From the NCBI RefSeq assembly GCF_016718685.1, contig NZ_JADKCX010000011.1, positions 1 through 64,000 on the forward strand: a stretch of DNA of 64,000 nucleotides, written 5' to 3'. The translations under genes were made by a program, and so were the position numbers. The DNA comes from Haliscomenobacter sp. (GTDB lineage Bacteria > Bacteroidota > Bacteroidia > Chitinophagales > Saprospiraceae). The notes below the pieces were generated by a model, which did no database searches, had not been told where the DNA came from, and saw only the letters and a program-made list of their open reading frames with translations. Below, piece after piece: positions 18,839-29,306 of the stretch; the stretch's first letter is position 1, and every line of letters starts with the position of its first letter.

Positions 18839-20853
18839 CAATTCTTGAATTAAAGTTTTCGTCGCTTTGCCATAATCCAGTTTCTCGCTTCCATCCAGCA
18901 CCCAGAGTATGCCACCCAACAAGTGGGTCATGAAAGTAGGATCGGAGTAATATTCCTTCTTGTGCCCCAGGGCGGTGTACCAACTGCGGCCTAGCCCCTG
19001 TTCTTCTGACCAACAGATCGGGAACAACTTGCCAAACGTAATTCCGGGGTATTCTACTTTTTTGTCGTCGGTGACGGTATTCAAATTTGCCGCGAGCAGT
19101 ACGTGTTTGCCAGGGTAGAGGTGCTCCAGGTAGTAACATTCGTCTTCCCAGGTCCAGGTGGCGGGTAAGTGCAAGGTAGCCGGGTGCAAGGGGTCGATGA
19201 CCTGAATGTCAAATTTTTGCAAAGGTGGGTGTCGTTTAAATTTACCCCCCAAAGTACGCCAAAACCAAGGCCATTGCCGTTCGGAACCCGAAGCAGAATG
19301 GATGGTCACCAGGCCTCCCCCCGCCTGGATGTAGCGCTGGAAGGCCAGTTTTTGTGCTTCCGTGTCGAAGGTTTCATTGTTGGTATTTGAAAGGATGATG
19401 GCCTGGTATTTATTCAGGTTTTCGGCGGTGATTAGGGCCGGATTGCTGCTTGTGTCTACGCTGAAACCATTGGCTTCACCCAGTTTGCGGATGCATACGA
19501 TGGAGCTGGCGATGTTGTCGTGTACGTAACCCTTGCCGTTTTTGGTGTAGACCAGCACTTTTTTATTTCCTCCGAGTTGGCTTAGAATGACCTCAGCTTT
19601 AGGTGGATTTGCGTAATCCTGCCAGTATTTGTCCAACAATTCTGGGCTCAATTCACCGTCGTACACCAACATACGGTAGTTCAGGGTGTAGGCTTTGCCG
19701 GGTTTGAGTACCCAGTCTTGTTCTTGCGCGGGATTGAAATTGAGGAATACATTTTCCTTGCCCTGGTTTTGGCCGGTGGCCCACAAACGCAATTGTTCGG
19801 GGAAATTGTGGTTCAGCGGATGGGTCATGAACAAGATGCCGGATTTGCCAAAACTGGACACCCCACGCGCATCGATCCAGCGGGCGCGGGTGGCGTTGCC
19901 GTCCCCCTTGCCTTTGCCTTCCGAAGTGAGCAAGCGCGCCGTTTTATCGTCCCATTTTTCGGTGGCGCGAAATCCAAAACCTTGGTAGGTATAGGCTTTG
20001 ATGGTAAAAATACTATCGGAAGCGCAATGCAGCGTGGACTGAAAATCGACCAATTGGGGGCCATCTTCAGTGCCTGCATTCCAAACTTTGATGTTCCATT
20101 CTTCTTCCAGTGCCGCTTTGGAGCCAGTTGAACTGGGTGCGGTAAGATCGACGTGTTCGTGCCGGGAACTGAGGGTGCCGAGTACGGGCCCTTGGGTAAC
20201 TACGGGCAGCGTAGGTACTTTTACGGTTCCTTCGCCTTGTACAGGTTCCAAAAATCGAGTTTGCGCCCTTCAAAAACGGTACTGGTCCAGGGGTTCCAAA
20301 TGCCGTAGTGGTGGATGTGATCCGGTGGCTGGACGCGGGTGAGCACTTCCCCTTTCGGGGACCACAAGGGATGAATGAACCCGCCCCGGCGGAAAAGTTC
20401 CGATTTGCCTTCGGGCACACTGGCTTCCGCGTACTGGTAACGGAGGAGGTTGCGGCCATTGCGTTGGAAAACGATGGCACCCTTGTCGCGCAAGGCAACG
20501 ATGGGTTTTGCTGCCGCGATGGGCGCTGAGCCCGTCCGCAACTCAAATACCCGTTTGGTTCCGCTGGGGGTATTGCCGGATAATATCCAGCAAAGGCGCT
20601 TGTTGGGGCCGTCTTCCATTTGAAAAGGCACTGGAATTTTTCCGGAAGGGCTAATCTCCAGGAGTTGGTAGCCGCCGGGCGATTCTGGCAGCGCAAGGCC
20701 ATCCAAAGCCAAACTGACGGGACTGTTGTTGCGTTCAAAATCGCCACTGGAAACGGCGAGCGTCAACAGGGATCGATCCTGAGCAATAAGAGTGAGTTTG
20801 AATACACTGCTACAAAGCAGTATGAGCAGGACTAATGTTCGTTGTTTGTACAT
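18830..20853 (-). pseudogene. DUF6807 (PmoA-like)/ThuA domain fusion, single frameshift
   Basis: The gene begins with a signal peptide (MYKQRTLVLLILLCSSVFKL). A DUF6807/PmoA-type beta domain follows, with VQPPDHIHHYGIWNPWTST and later FKIK-like strands. It then runs into a ThuA (trehalose-utilisation, class I glutamine-amidotransferase-like) domain: VLVYTKNGKGYVHDNIASS, VDTSSNPALITAENL, YQAIILSNTN, GGGLVTIHSASGSER and RSWYTALGHKKEYYSDPTF. One frame change at about 20235 (after FWNLYK) splits the two parts. If it is an error, the protein is a secreted fusion of about 670 residues. The domain pair occurs in Bacteroidota and Planctomycetes sugar-degradation clusters and fits its Gfo/Idh neighbours. 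Confidence 0.8.
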
Positions 20854-20960
20854 ATTACTTTCTTCGCTTTGACTGACTGTTAAAAGCAATCAGGTCTCGC
20901 GAATAAAAGTAGAAAAATCTTAGGGAAAATCGATTGCGTAGCGAAGAATTTTATAACAAT

Positions 20961-21608
20961 TTAGGATTGTTGCACCAAACTTACTTCCGAATCCCGCGCA
21001 TTCAACACGACTAAATCCTGAATGTCGCCCAAAATCTCGTCCACCAGACCAAACTCCCGGGCTTCTTGGGCATTGAGGAAACGATCGCGCAGGAAATAAT
21101 CTTCAATCTCCTTACGCGAATGACCCGATTGTTTGCCCATCAGGTGAAAAATCTGGGCTTGCAGGCGCTCCTGTTCGCGGGTGGCAATGCGCACATCTTC
21201 GGTGTAGCCGCGGGTTCCGCCGCCCGTAGGGTGCATGTGGATCGTGGAATGCGCGAGGGCGTACCGTTTGCCAGGTGTACCCGAACTCAGCAAAAAGGTA
21301 CCCATGCTGCCCGTAAAACCCATCGAGACGGTAGACACCGGAGTGGAAATCATTTTCATGGTGTCATAAATGGCCATCCCGGAATACACCACGCCGCCGG
21401 GACTTTGGATGTACATGTTGATCTGGCGTTTGGGGTCGATGCTGCTGAGGTACAACAACTGCGCTACCACGATGCTGGCCATCACGTCATTGACTTCTCC
21501 CGACAAAAAGATGATGCGCTCCTTGAGCAAAAGGCTGTAGATGTCATACGCCCGCTCTCCTCCACCGTCATTGTCAATGACCATGGGGACAAGACTTGCT
21601 TGAACCAT
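20961..21608 (-). CDS. clpP: ATP-dependent Clp protease proteolytic subunit
   Basis: This 215-residue serine protease subunit forms a double-heptamer chamber that degrades proteins fed by ClpX or ClpA-type ATPases. The triad is visible as Ser101 (MGFTGSMGTFLL), His126 (STIHMHPTGG) and Asp175 (YFLRDRFLNA). The HQP after the catalytic His is changed to HPT and the usual GQAAS before the Ser to GFTGS, so this looks like a divergent paralogue rather than the main housekeeping ClpP. No clpX or tig is adjacent. The start at 21608 sits just downstream of an anomalous G/C run. Confidence 0.92.
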   Translation of the reverse strand: MVQASLVPMVIDNDGGGERAYDIYSLLLKERIIFLSGEVNDVMASIVVAQLLYLSSIDPKRQINMYIQSPGGVVYSGMAIYDTMKMISTPVSTVSMGFTGSMGTFLLSSGTPGKRYALAHSTIHMHPTGGGTRGYTEDVRIATREQERLQAQIFHLMGKQSGHSRKEIEDYFLRDRFLNAQEAREFGLVDEILGDIQDLVVLNARDSEVSLVQQS

Positions 21609-21722
21609 GTGTTAACCCCCCCCGGGGGGGGGGGGGGAGGAGTGTTTTCCACGGGGGCCCGCTCAATTTCGGCGGCTCAAAAACTCTGGGGAACGGGCCC
21701 CTCCGGCGGGGGTAATGAATTT
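21609..21722. other. Anomalous G/C-rich low-complexity segment
   Basis: Directly upstream of clpP, eight C (21616-21623) run into fourteen G (21624-21637), followed by a GC-rich patch. That patch includes ggggcccg at 21654-21661 and its complement cgggcccc at 21694-21701. The composition is unlike the rest of the window. Either it is a real strong hairpin in the clpP leader or it marks an assembly scar; the latter seems more likely. Confidence 0.6.
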
Positions 21723-21725
21723 ATT

Positions 21726-21992
21726 TTATTGAAAAATTCGAAGGATTGATTGCTGAAAACCGGATTTAGCAGGATCGTTGACCAGCTGCTGGTGCAGGAC
21801 TTCCATTTCCTCCTTCAGTTTTTTGCGGTGGTACAATTTGACCAGAGTGTAGGCCTTTTTTTGAAAATACAGCCTGAGGCGCAATCGTGGACTTTGTAAC
21901 ATACGCGCTTTGAAGACCTGCCTTGCCAGTGGATCGAGACCGCCGTGCAGGTACTTTTCGATCAGGATCGTGTCAGTCCAGGAAGTCCTCAT
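21726..21992 (-). CDS. Small partner protein of ECF sigma factor
   Basis: This 88-residue, highly basic and helical protein has no membrane helix (LIEKYLHGGLDPLARQVFK, LRLYFQKKAYTLVKLYHRK, EEMEVLHQQLVNDPAKSGF). It overlaps the end of the ECF sigma gene by 20 bases, so the two are translated together. Short proteins of this shape commonly follow ECF sigma genes in Saprospiria. A regulatory role on the sigma factor is inferred from position only. Confidence 0.65.
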   Translation of the reverse strand: MRTSWTDTILIEKYLHGGLDPLARQVFKARMLQSPRLRLRLYFQKKAYTLVKLYHRKKLKEEMEVLHQQLVNDPAKSGFQQSILRIFQ

Positions 21993-22533
21993 ATGCTACG
22001 GATTGGTTTTTGATGGTATGCCGTACTTTTTCCAGGCACTTGTATTTCTGTACACTCAGCGAATGTTCGTTGGCGTAGCCCAGGGTCTTGACCAGCTGTT
22101 TCAAAGGCTGTTTTTGGTAATAAAAAGCCCGCAACAGATCCAGGCATTTTTGGCCCGCGCTTTCCAGAAATTGCAACAGGCGTTGGGTCTTGTAGCTGGG
22201 GAAATAATCCTCCGGCAAGCTGATCTCGCGCTCAATGCTGCTCAAGGGCACAAGTTTGCGTTGCTGGTGGTGCTTCCTGATCCAGAGGTGTTTGGCAATG
22301 CCCAAGAGGTAGCCTTCGGGGGAATGTTGCAGGCGAAACTCCGGCTGGTCGCAACGCTCCTGATAAATCACCAGGGCATCATGGAATACATCTTTGGCAT
22401 CTTCCAGATCGCCGCCCATTTTTTTGACAAAGCGGGCCACACTGGGAAAGGCGGCTTCGTAGAGCTCCTCGATGGGTTGCTCTTTGGAGGCCTGGGTTTT
22501 GAAAATCGGTATATTTGCAGTTGCTGCTTCCAT
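21973..22533 (-). CDS. RNA polymerase ECF sigma factor
   Basis: This 186-residue sigma-70 family protein has region 2 with LYEAAFPSVARFVKKMGGDL and EDAKDVFHDALVIYQER (the DVFHDALV motif), then SPEGYLLGIAKHLWIRKHHQ. Region 4 has LDLLRAFYYQKQPLKQLVKT and an SVQKYKCLEKVR recognition helix. It lies downstream of the beta-barrel receptor gene (22620-24759) on the same strand and upstream of its small partner. Sensing of extracellular stress or a nutrient would be typical, but the signal is unknown. Confidence 0.85.
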   Translation of the reverse strand: MEAATANIPIFKTQASKEQPIEELYEAAFPSVARFVKKMGGDLEDAKDVFHDALVIYQERCDQPEFRLQHSPEGYLLGIAKHLWIRKHHQQRKLVPLSSIEREISLPEDYFPSYKTQRLLQFLESAGQKCLDLLRAFYYQKQPLKQLVKTLGYANEHSLSVQKYKCLEKVRHTIKNQSVAYEDFLD

Positions 22534-22619
22534 CGGATTGAGCCTTTAAGAGTAGGTGCAAGTTAGGGGAGAAATATCACCGGGTGGGGGAGATTTATTT
22601 TTTGGAAAGCGATTTTTCC

Positions 22620-24759
22620 TCAATTCCCCACCCGCTCCATCTCATCACTCGCCGCTCCACCATTCCGCCGCGCCGACTTCAGCGGCTTTCCAAACCGGTA
22701 CGAAAACGCCAGATTTAGCACCCGGGAATCCCGTGGATCAAAGAAATACTCCTCCGCATCCGGGAAATCCGTTAAACCCTCCATGACCTGGGTGTAAAGA
22801 GGTCCCGGACGCTGAGTTTGAGGGTACCCTTTTTTTTTAGTACAGGACGGGAAATGCCCAAAGACAATTGCCCGGTATCGTAGACCAGCTCTTGCAAGTC
22901 ATTGCGCGAACGGGTGGTGTAAAGCCCGGAAATTTCACCACTGTACACCTCGTCCAAATGAAACTGGTTGCTGATGCTGAAATTGAGCTGCGAAATGGAG
23001 GAGGATAGTCAATGTTCCTGGTAACCGTTTAAAGTTTTGTAGTTAAAAATCACCTGGCCATTGAAAGACCACCATTTGGAAGGCGAAAAATTGAAGGGCA
23101 ACCGAAAGGCCGGTAAGAGAGGTAGCCGGAAGGAAAAAAGCCGATGTACTGGCGCGAAAAAGCCGAATCGGCGCGCTCGATGTTGCCCAACTGGTTGGCG
23201 TCGTAATTGGTGCTTTCGTAGCGCAGGCCCAACTGCAAAGAAAAACGATCCATTTTTTGTTCGTAACTGCTGTACAAGGCGTGGATGTTTTCTGCGTACA
23301 GGAAGCGGTTGGTTTTGCCGTAGTCCTGCTTCCAGATGGTACCGTTGCCGTTCTGGTAATCGGCGGTATTGTCGGTATTGATGTGCGAATTTTTATAGCC
23401 CGTTTCGAGTTTTCCGTTTTCACCAATTTGCAAACTGTGGTCTATTTTGAGCGAAGAAATCTCCAAGGTAGAAGGCAAAAATCCACGCGTTCCTTCATTG
23501 TACCCCCAGCTGCGACCAAAGAATTGATGAAAAACTGCTATTGTCGATGTTGTAGCTCAACCAGTCAAAATCTATTGACAACTGTTGGGTTTTGCTGAAA
23601 TTGTGTTTGCCGTATACGTTGAACCCACCCGATTTGAACCAACCTGAACTGCTGCTTTGGGTGGCGATGCTGGAATCGATTTGTCCCAGGGGGTTTTCCC
23701 ACTTGGCGTTGCCACTGCCTTTGCGGGGGTTGGTGATGCCGGTCAGGGCAAGGCCCAGGGTTGTTTTGTCCGGAAATAGAATAGTCGAAACCGGTTTTGA
23801 GCGTATTGTTGAAACTTGAGTTGACCAATAATGTAGGTTGATCCAGCCCGGATTCTAATTGATCATTTGGCGTTGAAATACTCGCGCAGGGCATAAATTT
23901 TGATAAAACTCTCGTTGTAGTTGCTGCTGTAGGTCAAAAAAGTATTGAAGCGTCCGTTGCGGTAATTCAGCACCAAACTGTTGTTGCTTTTGACGTATAC
24001 CCCTGGCCGTAGGAATTGGTCAGGTTGCCGTTGAAGCCTTTTGTTTGTTCTTTTGGTTTTGATGTTGATGATGCCCGCGTTGCCGCTGGCGTCGTACTTG
24101 GCAGAGGGATTGGTGATCAGCTCAATTTGGTCGACCTGGTTGGAGCTCATGCCGCTCAGCAGGTTGTTGAGTTCCGCCCCCGACAAGTAGGTTTGTTTGT
24201 CGTCGATGAGCACCAAGACGCCCGTTTTGCCCATGAGGCTGAGGCCGCCGTTGCGGTCGACCATCACGCCGGGGGATTTTTCCAGCACTTCCAGTACGGT
24301 TGTTCCGGCATTGGTCACTGCCGCATCAACATTGACGATGGTTTTGCCTTGCACGCGTTGGATGAGCGCTTTGCGGCCAGAAACCGTTACGCCTTCCAGG
24401 GTTTTGCTATCGGGTTGTAGGGTAAGGGTCAGTTTTTGGGCTGCAATGGCCTCAGGGCTTAGCACTGCACTCACTTCGGCATACCCAACGAAACGGATTT
24501 TGAGGCTGAAAGTAGCGTTTGCTTTTAGGGGAAAATGAGGCCAACCTTTTTCGTCCGTAACCGCCATTTGCAGAGGGGTAGGGGAGTTGCTGCTGAGCAA
24601 TTCCACGGTAGCGCCGATGAGGGGAGCTTGTTTTTCATCCAGTATCTTCAGTTCAAAGGGAAGATCTGTGGCTACTTGTGCCCAAGAAGGTCCTGCACCT
24701 CAGCAAAAGGCAATTCGCACCCCAACATGGTTGTAAAAAATGCTTAGGTATTGCTGCAT
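22620..24759 (-). pseudogene. TonB-dependent receptor-like outer-membrane protein, frameshifted
   Basis: The product would be an outer-membrane importer or binder with an N-terminal carboxypeptidase-regulatory-like domain (DLPFELKILDEKQAPLIG). Its plug carries GVTVSGRKALIQRVQG, VLEVLEKSPGVMVDRNGG, QVDQIELITNPSAKYDASGN and AGIINIKTK. Barrel strands follow in at least five frames, ending with a typical aromatic C-terminus (LNLAFSYRFG) and a stop at 22620. The ATG at 24759 is followed by an early frame change near 24705. Seven or more indels are needed, the worst-damaged long gene here. It resembles the outer-membrane beta-barrel family typical of Bacteroidota rather than SusC. Confidence 0.7.
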
Positions 24760-24772
24760 GATTTTTTATCTA

Positions 24773-25774
24773 TCAATGTATAATCAATTTTCCAATCCGG
24801 CCGCCACCGCCCGCAAAATACAGCGCTGTACCATTTTTCGCTTTGCGGCATACATGAAAACCCTCTTTGCTGATCCAGTTCCAGTTTCTGCCATCGTCGC
24901 TGGTAAAATCTACGCCATTTAAGCCACAGGCGATCCAGTTTTTTTGCCCCAAATACTCCACACAACTGCGGTAGCCGTGTGGGCCATTTTTTGGGGCACT
25001 GAATGTTTTGCCCCCATTGGTGGAAAGGTAGCAATTTTTCGAGGTAGAGTCTTTGGTCATAAAATCACCTCCGACGACGATCATCATCTTTTTATTCTTG
25101 ATGGCGATCGAATTGGCACCAGTCGTTTCTTTGCCTTGGATGAGCGGCAGTTCTTTTTTTATCGGGACAAAACAGGTTAGCTTTTTGCCGCCACTCGCAC
25201 AAATCCGTATTGCGGCCATACATCCTGATATTGGTGCCACTGCTGGCAAAAAGCTTCACCTTCCGCTACTGCTGGCCATTCATTTGCCGGGTAGGTTTTG
25301 CCAGCTGTTGCCACCATCCTGGGTTTTGGCGATGAATACCCGGCCTTGCAGAGGGTCGCCGATCACCATCCCATTTTTTGCGTCAAAAAAATCCATGGCG
25401 TCCATAAACATGGAGGTATCGCGGTTTTCGTAGACCCTTTGCCAGTTTTGGCCACCGTCGTTTGTTTTCAAAATGTAAGCCGGTGAAGCAATGCCCATGA
25501 TGACCGCCGTTTGGGCATCAAAGGCTTCGATGTCGCGGAAATCAGTTTTTTCGTAACCTTTGACGTTCATCCACTGCCAGTTTTGACCACCATCGGTAGA
25601 TTTTCCCACCGTCCCCGCACTTCCGCTGACCCAAATGGTTTGATCATCGACCACGCTGAGGCCTCGGATGGAAGTTTTGGTGCCTGCACTGAGGATTTGA
25701 ATGCTTTGGCCTTGGGCAAAAAAGCAGCTTACGCAGCCAATGAGCAGCAAGAGGTGTTTGGTTTTAAATGACAT
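24773..25774 (-). pseudogene. Ycf48/sortilin-like beta-propeller protein, frameshifted
   Basis: A secreted protein (MSFKTKHLLLLIGCVSCFFA signal, then QGQSIQILSAGTKTS) made of Ycf48-like repeats with the signature SxDGGxxW: KSTDGGQNWQWM, KTNDGGQNWQRVY, KTQDGGNSWQNLP, STNGGKTFSAP and TSDDGRNWNWIS. The frame breaks near 25270 after the fourth repeat and again around 25180. Repeats of this kind form a propeller that displays binding loops at the surface. The substrate is unknown. It ends 14 bases before the start of the receptor gene. Confidence 0.75.
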
Positions 25775-25897
25775 GGTTGGTGCATTTGATTGCTGCTCTG
25801 ATTATCAGCAGCAATATTAGGTTTTTATTCTGGGGTAAAATTCACCCTTTTAGGGGTAAAAAGGAAATATAAAGTAGAGTGAAAGGGGTTGTTTTTA

Positions 25898-25938
25898 CCA
25901 CCTAAGAAACCTAAGACACTATAGGGGCACCTTAGGTC
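25898..25938. repeat. Short inverted repeat with CCTAAG words
   Basis: Two copies of cctaag (within acctaagaaacctaagaca) lie to the left and one cttaggt to the right at about 25930-25937, giving a 7-base stem with a 16-base loop. It lies in the 200-base gap between the Ycf48-like gene and the FG-GAP gene. It may be a reduced form of the word-based hairpins seen elsewhere in the window. Confidence 0.45.
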
Positions 25939-25972
25939 TATATTGGCATGAGGACTGAATTTACTAGTTGGT

Positions 25973-28900
25973 TTATTTCCCCCAAATCATCAGCCCCAAA
26001 TTGTTCCGCGCCACCAAAACCGACCCATCCGCCAAAGTCGCCAGTTTTCGGCCTTGTCCCTTGACCCAAAATCCGCTTTGGGCCGGGTTCATCGACATCC
26101 ACTTTTTGCCTTTGCGGGTCAGCACGCAGCCGTAATCGGCATCGTAACGCCCCAAGCCAGGTCGGATGCCGTACCAGTTGCCTACACTCAAGATTTCGTT
26201 TTGGCCATCGCCATTGAGGTCCGTTTGGGTGAAGTTAAATATTGGTGCCAATTGGGCTTCTATGGGCAGGGCTTCGAGGCATATTGGCCATTACCGAGGT
26301 ATTTGCCCCAGGAAGAAGCAAAAGTAACGGCCTTGTGTTGAACAGCCCCTTTCAACATTTCAGCTGAAAATACCTGCTCAAACCCACATTCAGCAAAAGG
26401 GCGATATTCCAAGAACTGTTTTTTGAGAATGGTCAACTGGCTGGTCAGCTCGTCTTTGTTCATGTAAGTATAGCGGCGCCCTTGTTTGAAGTAGGCGAGG
26501 ATGGGGTCGGTTTGATAATTCTGGTCAAAATCTTTGACAAACAATTCAACAGGCTGCTCCGGGGATGCTTTCAGCTCAGCGTTGAGTCCCAGATTGCCGA
26601 GCAGTAAATCAGGCTGGCCATCCCGGTCGTAATCAGCGATAGACACCGTGTTCCACCAACCCTCGGAGTTGGGGATTTGGCTCAGGCTCAGTTTGCCTTT
26701 TTGGATGGAGAAAATACTCAGGGGCATCCATTCGCCTACCACGGCCAGTTGCAACCCATCGGCTTGCTGAATGGTGCAGGCCGCGCTGACCATGCCGATT
26801 TTTTGTAGTTCAGGGGCAACTTGAGCACTCACCTCGTTAAAATTCCCTTTGCCGTCATTTTGGTAGAGAAAACTTGCAGGAACCAGGCCGTAGGAAGAAA
26901 AAATGGACCGGCTCCCTACAAACAAATCCATGGCGCCATCCTGGTTGAAATCGAGCGGAACCACACAAGACCCATCGGCGTAATCCTGCGGAAGTGCACG
27001 AGGATTCTGGGTGAATTTGCCCTTGCCATCGTTGATCAGCAAAACATCCAGCAGTGCCGGATTTTTTCCGATGTATTCATGCCCCCCGCTGACAAGGTAT
27101 GCATCCAAATCACCATCCCCATCGGCGTCAAAAAAAGCCGCGTCCACCATTTCGCATTGCGGATCGAGCAGCAAATTCTGCCCTGTGAATTTGCCTTTGA
27201 CAAGCTGGCGGTACAAAAATACCTGCCGTCCACCAATGAGCACGTCTTCCAGTCCATTACCGTCCACGTCACCTACGGCCAAGGCAGGGCCCTGGGTAGA
27301 CAACATGTGGGGCATAAGTTGTTCGTGGTCAAAGTCGATGTGTTCGTTTTCCTGATGGATAAAGTTCAAACCGAATTGGTCAGTATGGTCGGCGATGAGT
27401 ACCTGGGGTAATGGCTTGCCACCGGGTATAATGCCCTGATAGTTGATGTTTAAACGCTGATTGGCGGGCAGGTTTTTGAGTTGTTGCGTTCTTCCATCCG
27501 GCCAACGGATCTCCAGTAGTTCAACCTTTATACTGGTGCCCAGGCCAAAGTGCAACACGGGTTCTACCGCCGACAAAAAACCACGCGTGCTGTACAACTC
27601 CTGAGTTTGCTCCTGTCCATCCGCTACGATGCGTACTCTGGCCCCATAAGCCAAAGGATTTTTGCCCGGAGCGCTCAAGGTGATTTGCAACCAGTGCTGA
27701 TCCGGCTTGCTTTGTGACTGGTTTTCAAAAATGCTGGCGGGTTCGTTGAGGTTATTCAAGATCAGATCGAGGTCGCCATCGCGATCCAGGTCGGCGTACG
27801 CCGCGCCATTGGAACAGCCTTCAAAATTGAGTCCCCATACAGCGGATACGTCTTCGAAAGTCAAATCGCCCCGGTTGCGGTAGGCAAAATTGGCCACTTT
27901 CCCCAAAGGCATTTTTTCGGTCAATACCTGATCAGACGCCGAGCGCTGCACCGTGGAGTTGGAGATGAACTTGAGGTAATCCAGGTCATTGGGCCTCCGC
28001 CAAATGCCGTTGCCGATGAAAAGGTCTTTCCAGCCATCGTTGTCAAAATCACTGAGCAAGGGTGCCCAACTCCAGTCGCTGGCATTGATCCCGGCCAAAT
28101 GGCCAATTTCCGAAAAGCTGGGATTGGTTTGACCCCTGACCATTCCCCGGTTGAGTTGCAACATGTTGCGGGGGTACTGGTAGTGATAGCCGTAGCTGAG
28201 TTTGGTTTGATAGATGTTGTAGGGGTCGGCGCCTACTGAACTTTTGTTGACCACCTCATCGTTGGGCTTCATGTCCATGGTCATGACATCGAGCCAGCCA
28301 TCGTTGTTGATGTCGGCCAGGTCGTTGCCCATTGAAAAGGTACTGGTATGTCCCATTGAAGTGGTGATGGACTCTACAAAAGTTCCATCGCCACGGTTGT
28401 AATACAGGTAATCGTTTTCGTGAAAATCGTTGGACACGTAAATATCCGGCCAGCCGTCGTTGTTGAGGTCGCCAATGGCAATGCCCAGGCCAAAGCCAAT
28501 TTTGCTGCCGTAAATGCCCGCTGCGGCGCTGACGTCTTCAAAGGCATCCCCGTTGTTGCGCAACAGTTGGTCTCCCGAGAGGGCATCGCGGGTATTGCGG
28601 ATGTCTGCGCGGCTGTAATTTTCGGCATCGTGGATGGAGTGGTTGAGGAGGTAACAATCCAGATCTCCATCGCGATCGTAGTCAAAAAAAGCAGCCTGGG
28701 TAGAAAACCCCACAAAATCGAGGCCGTATTTGGCAGCTTGTTCTTTGAAATTTCCTTTGCCGTCGTTGATGTACAGCTGGTTTTTACCCCGCATGGTTTT
28801 GTATTGCCCCACCTGGCACACGTAAATATCGAGTGCACCATCGCCGTTGACATCGGCCATGGTTACGCCGGTAGACCAGCCGCCATTTTGCTGAATACCC

Positions 28901-29223
28901 GAAGCGGCAGTGGCGTCTTTGAAGCGCAGCCCTCCTTGATTGACATAGAGTTTGTTTGCCCCTTGATTGGCCGTAAAAAACAGATCGGGAAGGCCATCGC
29001 CCGTTACATCACCTGCGGCCACCCCGCCGCCATTGTAGTAGTAAAGATATTCGATGATGTTGAGGCCTTCGGTTTCGGTTAAAACATTGGAAAAGTCGAC
29101 CTTGGACTGACTGACCGGAATCGATGTAAACAGGGTTTTTGTATCGGTCTTTTGACAAGCAATCAGCAAGCAGCAGAGGCATCCATACACCAGCAGCTGG
29201 CCTTTTTTTAGCAAAAACATCAT
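25973..29223 (-). pseudogene. FG-GAP/VCBS-repeat and ASPIC/UnbV lipoprotein, single frameshift
   Basis: A very large lipoprotein (MMFLLKKGQLLVYGCLCCLL, lipobox Cys) with many calcium-binding propeller repeats of the DVNxDGxxDIYV type (DVTGDGLPDLFFTAN, DVNGDGALDIYVCQ, DLNNDGWPDIYVSND, DRDGDLDLILNN). It also has a mid-protein ASPIC/UnbV domain (GARVRIVADGQEQTQELYST, LEIRWPDGRTQQLKNL). The main frame ends at 26260, where the coding continues in another frame to 25973 (LNGDGQNEILSVGNWYGI). One indel near 26275 separates them, and the two intact paralogues at 35546 and 39514 show how it should join. The likely site is the outer-membrane surface. The function of this class is not known. Confidence 0.85.
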
Positions 29224-29306
29224 GTGCGTCAATCCTTTTGAATTACAAAGATAATGGCAAGATTAGGCCTTTGTAGTCATGCTGGTAAAAAAACTAGAGA
29301 TTAGGA

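Noticed and set aside
21066..21749. Plus-strand frame opposite ClpP
   Set aside because: It is the antisense of a well-recognised gene with intact catalytic residues.
28420..29082. Plus-strand frame of 220 residues opposite an FG-GAP gene
   Set aside because: It mirrors the Asp/Gly-rich repeat codons; similar shadows occur opposite all three FG-GAP genes.
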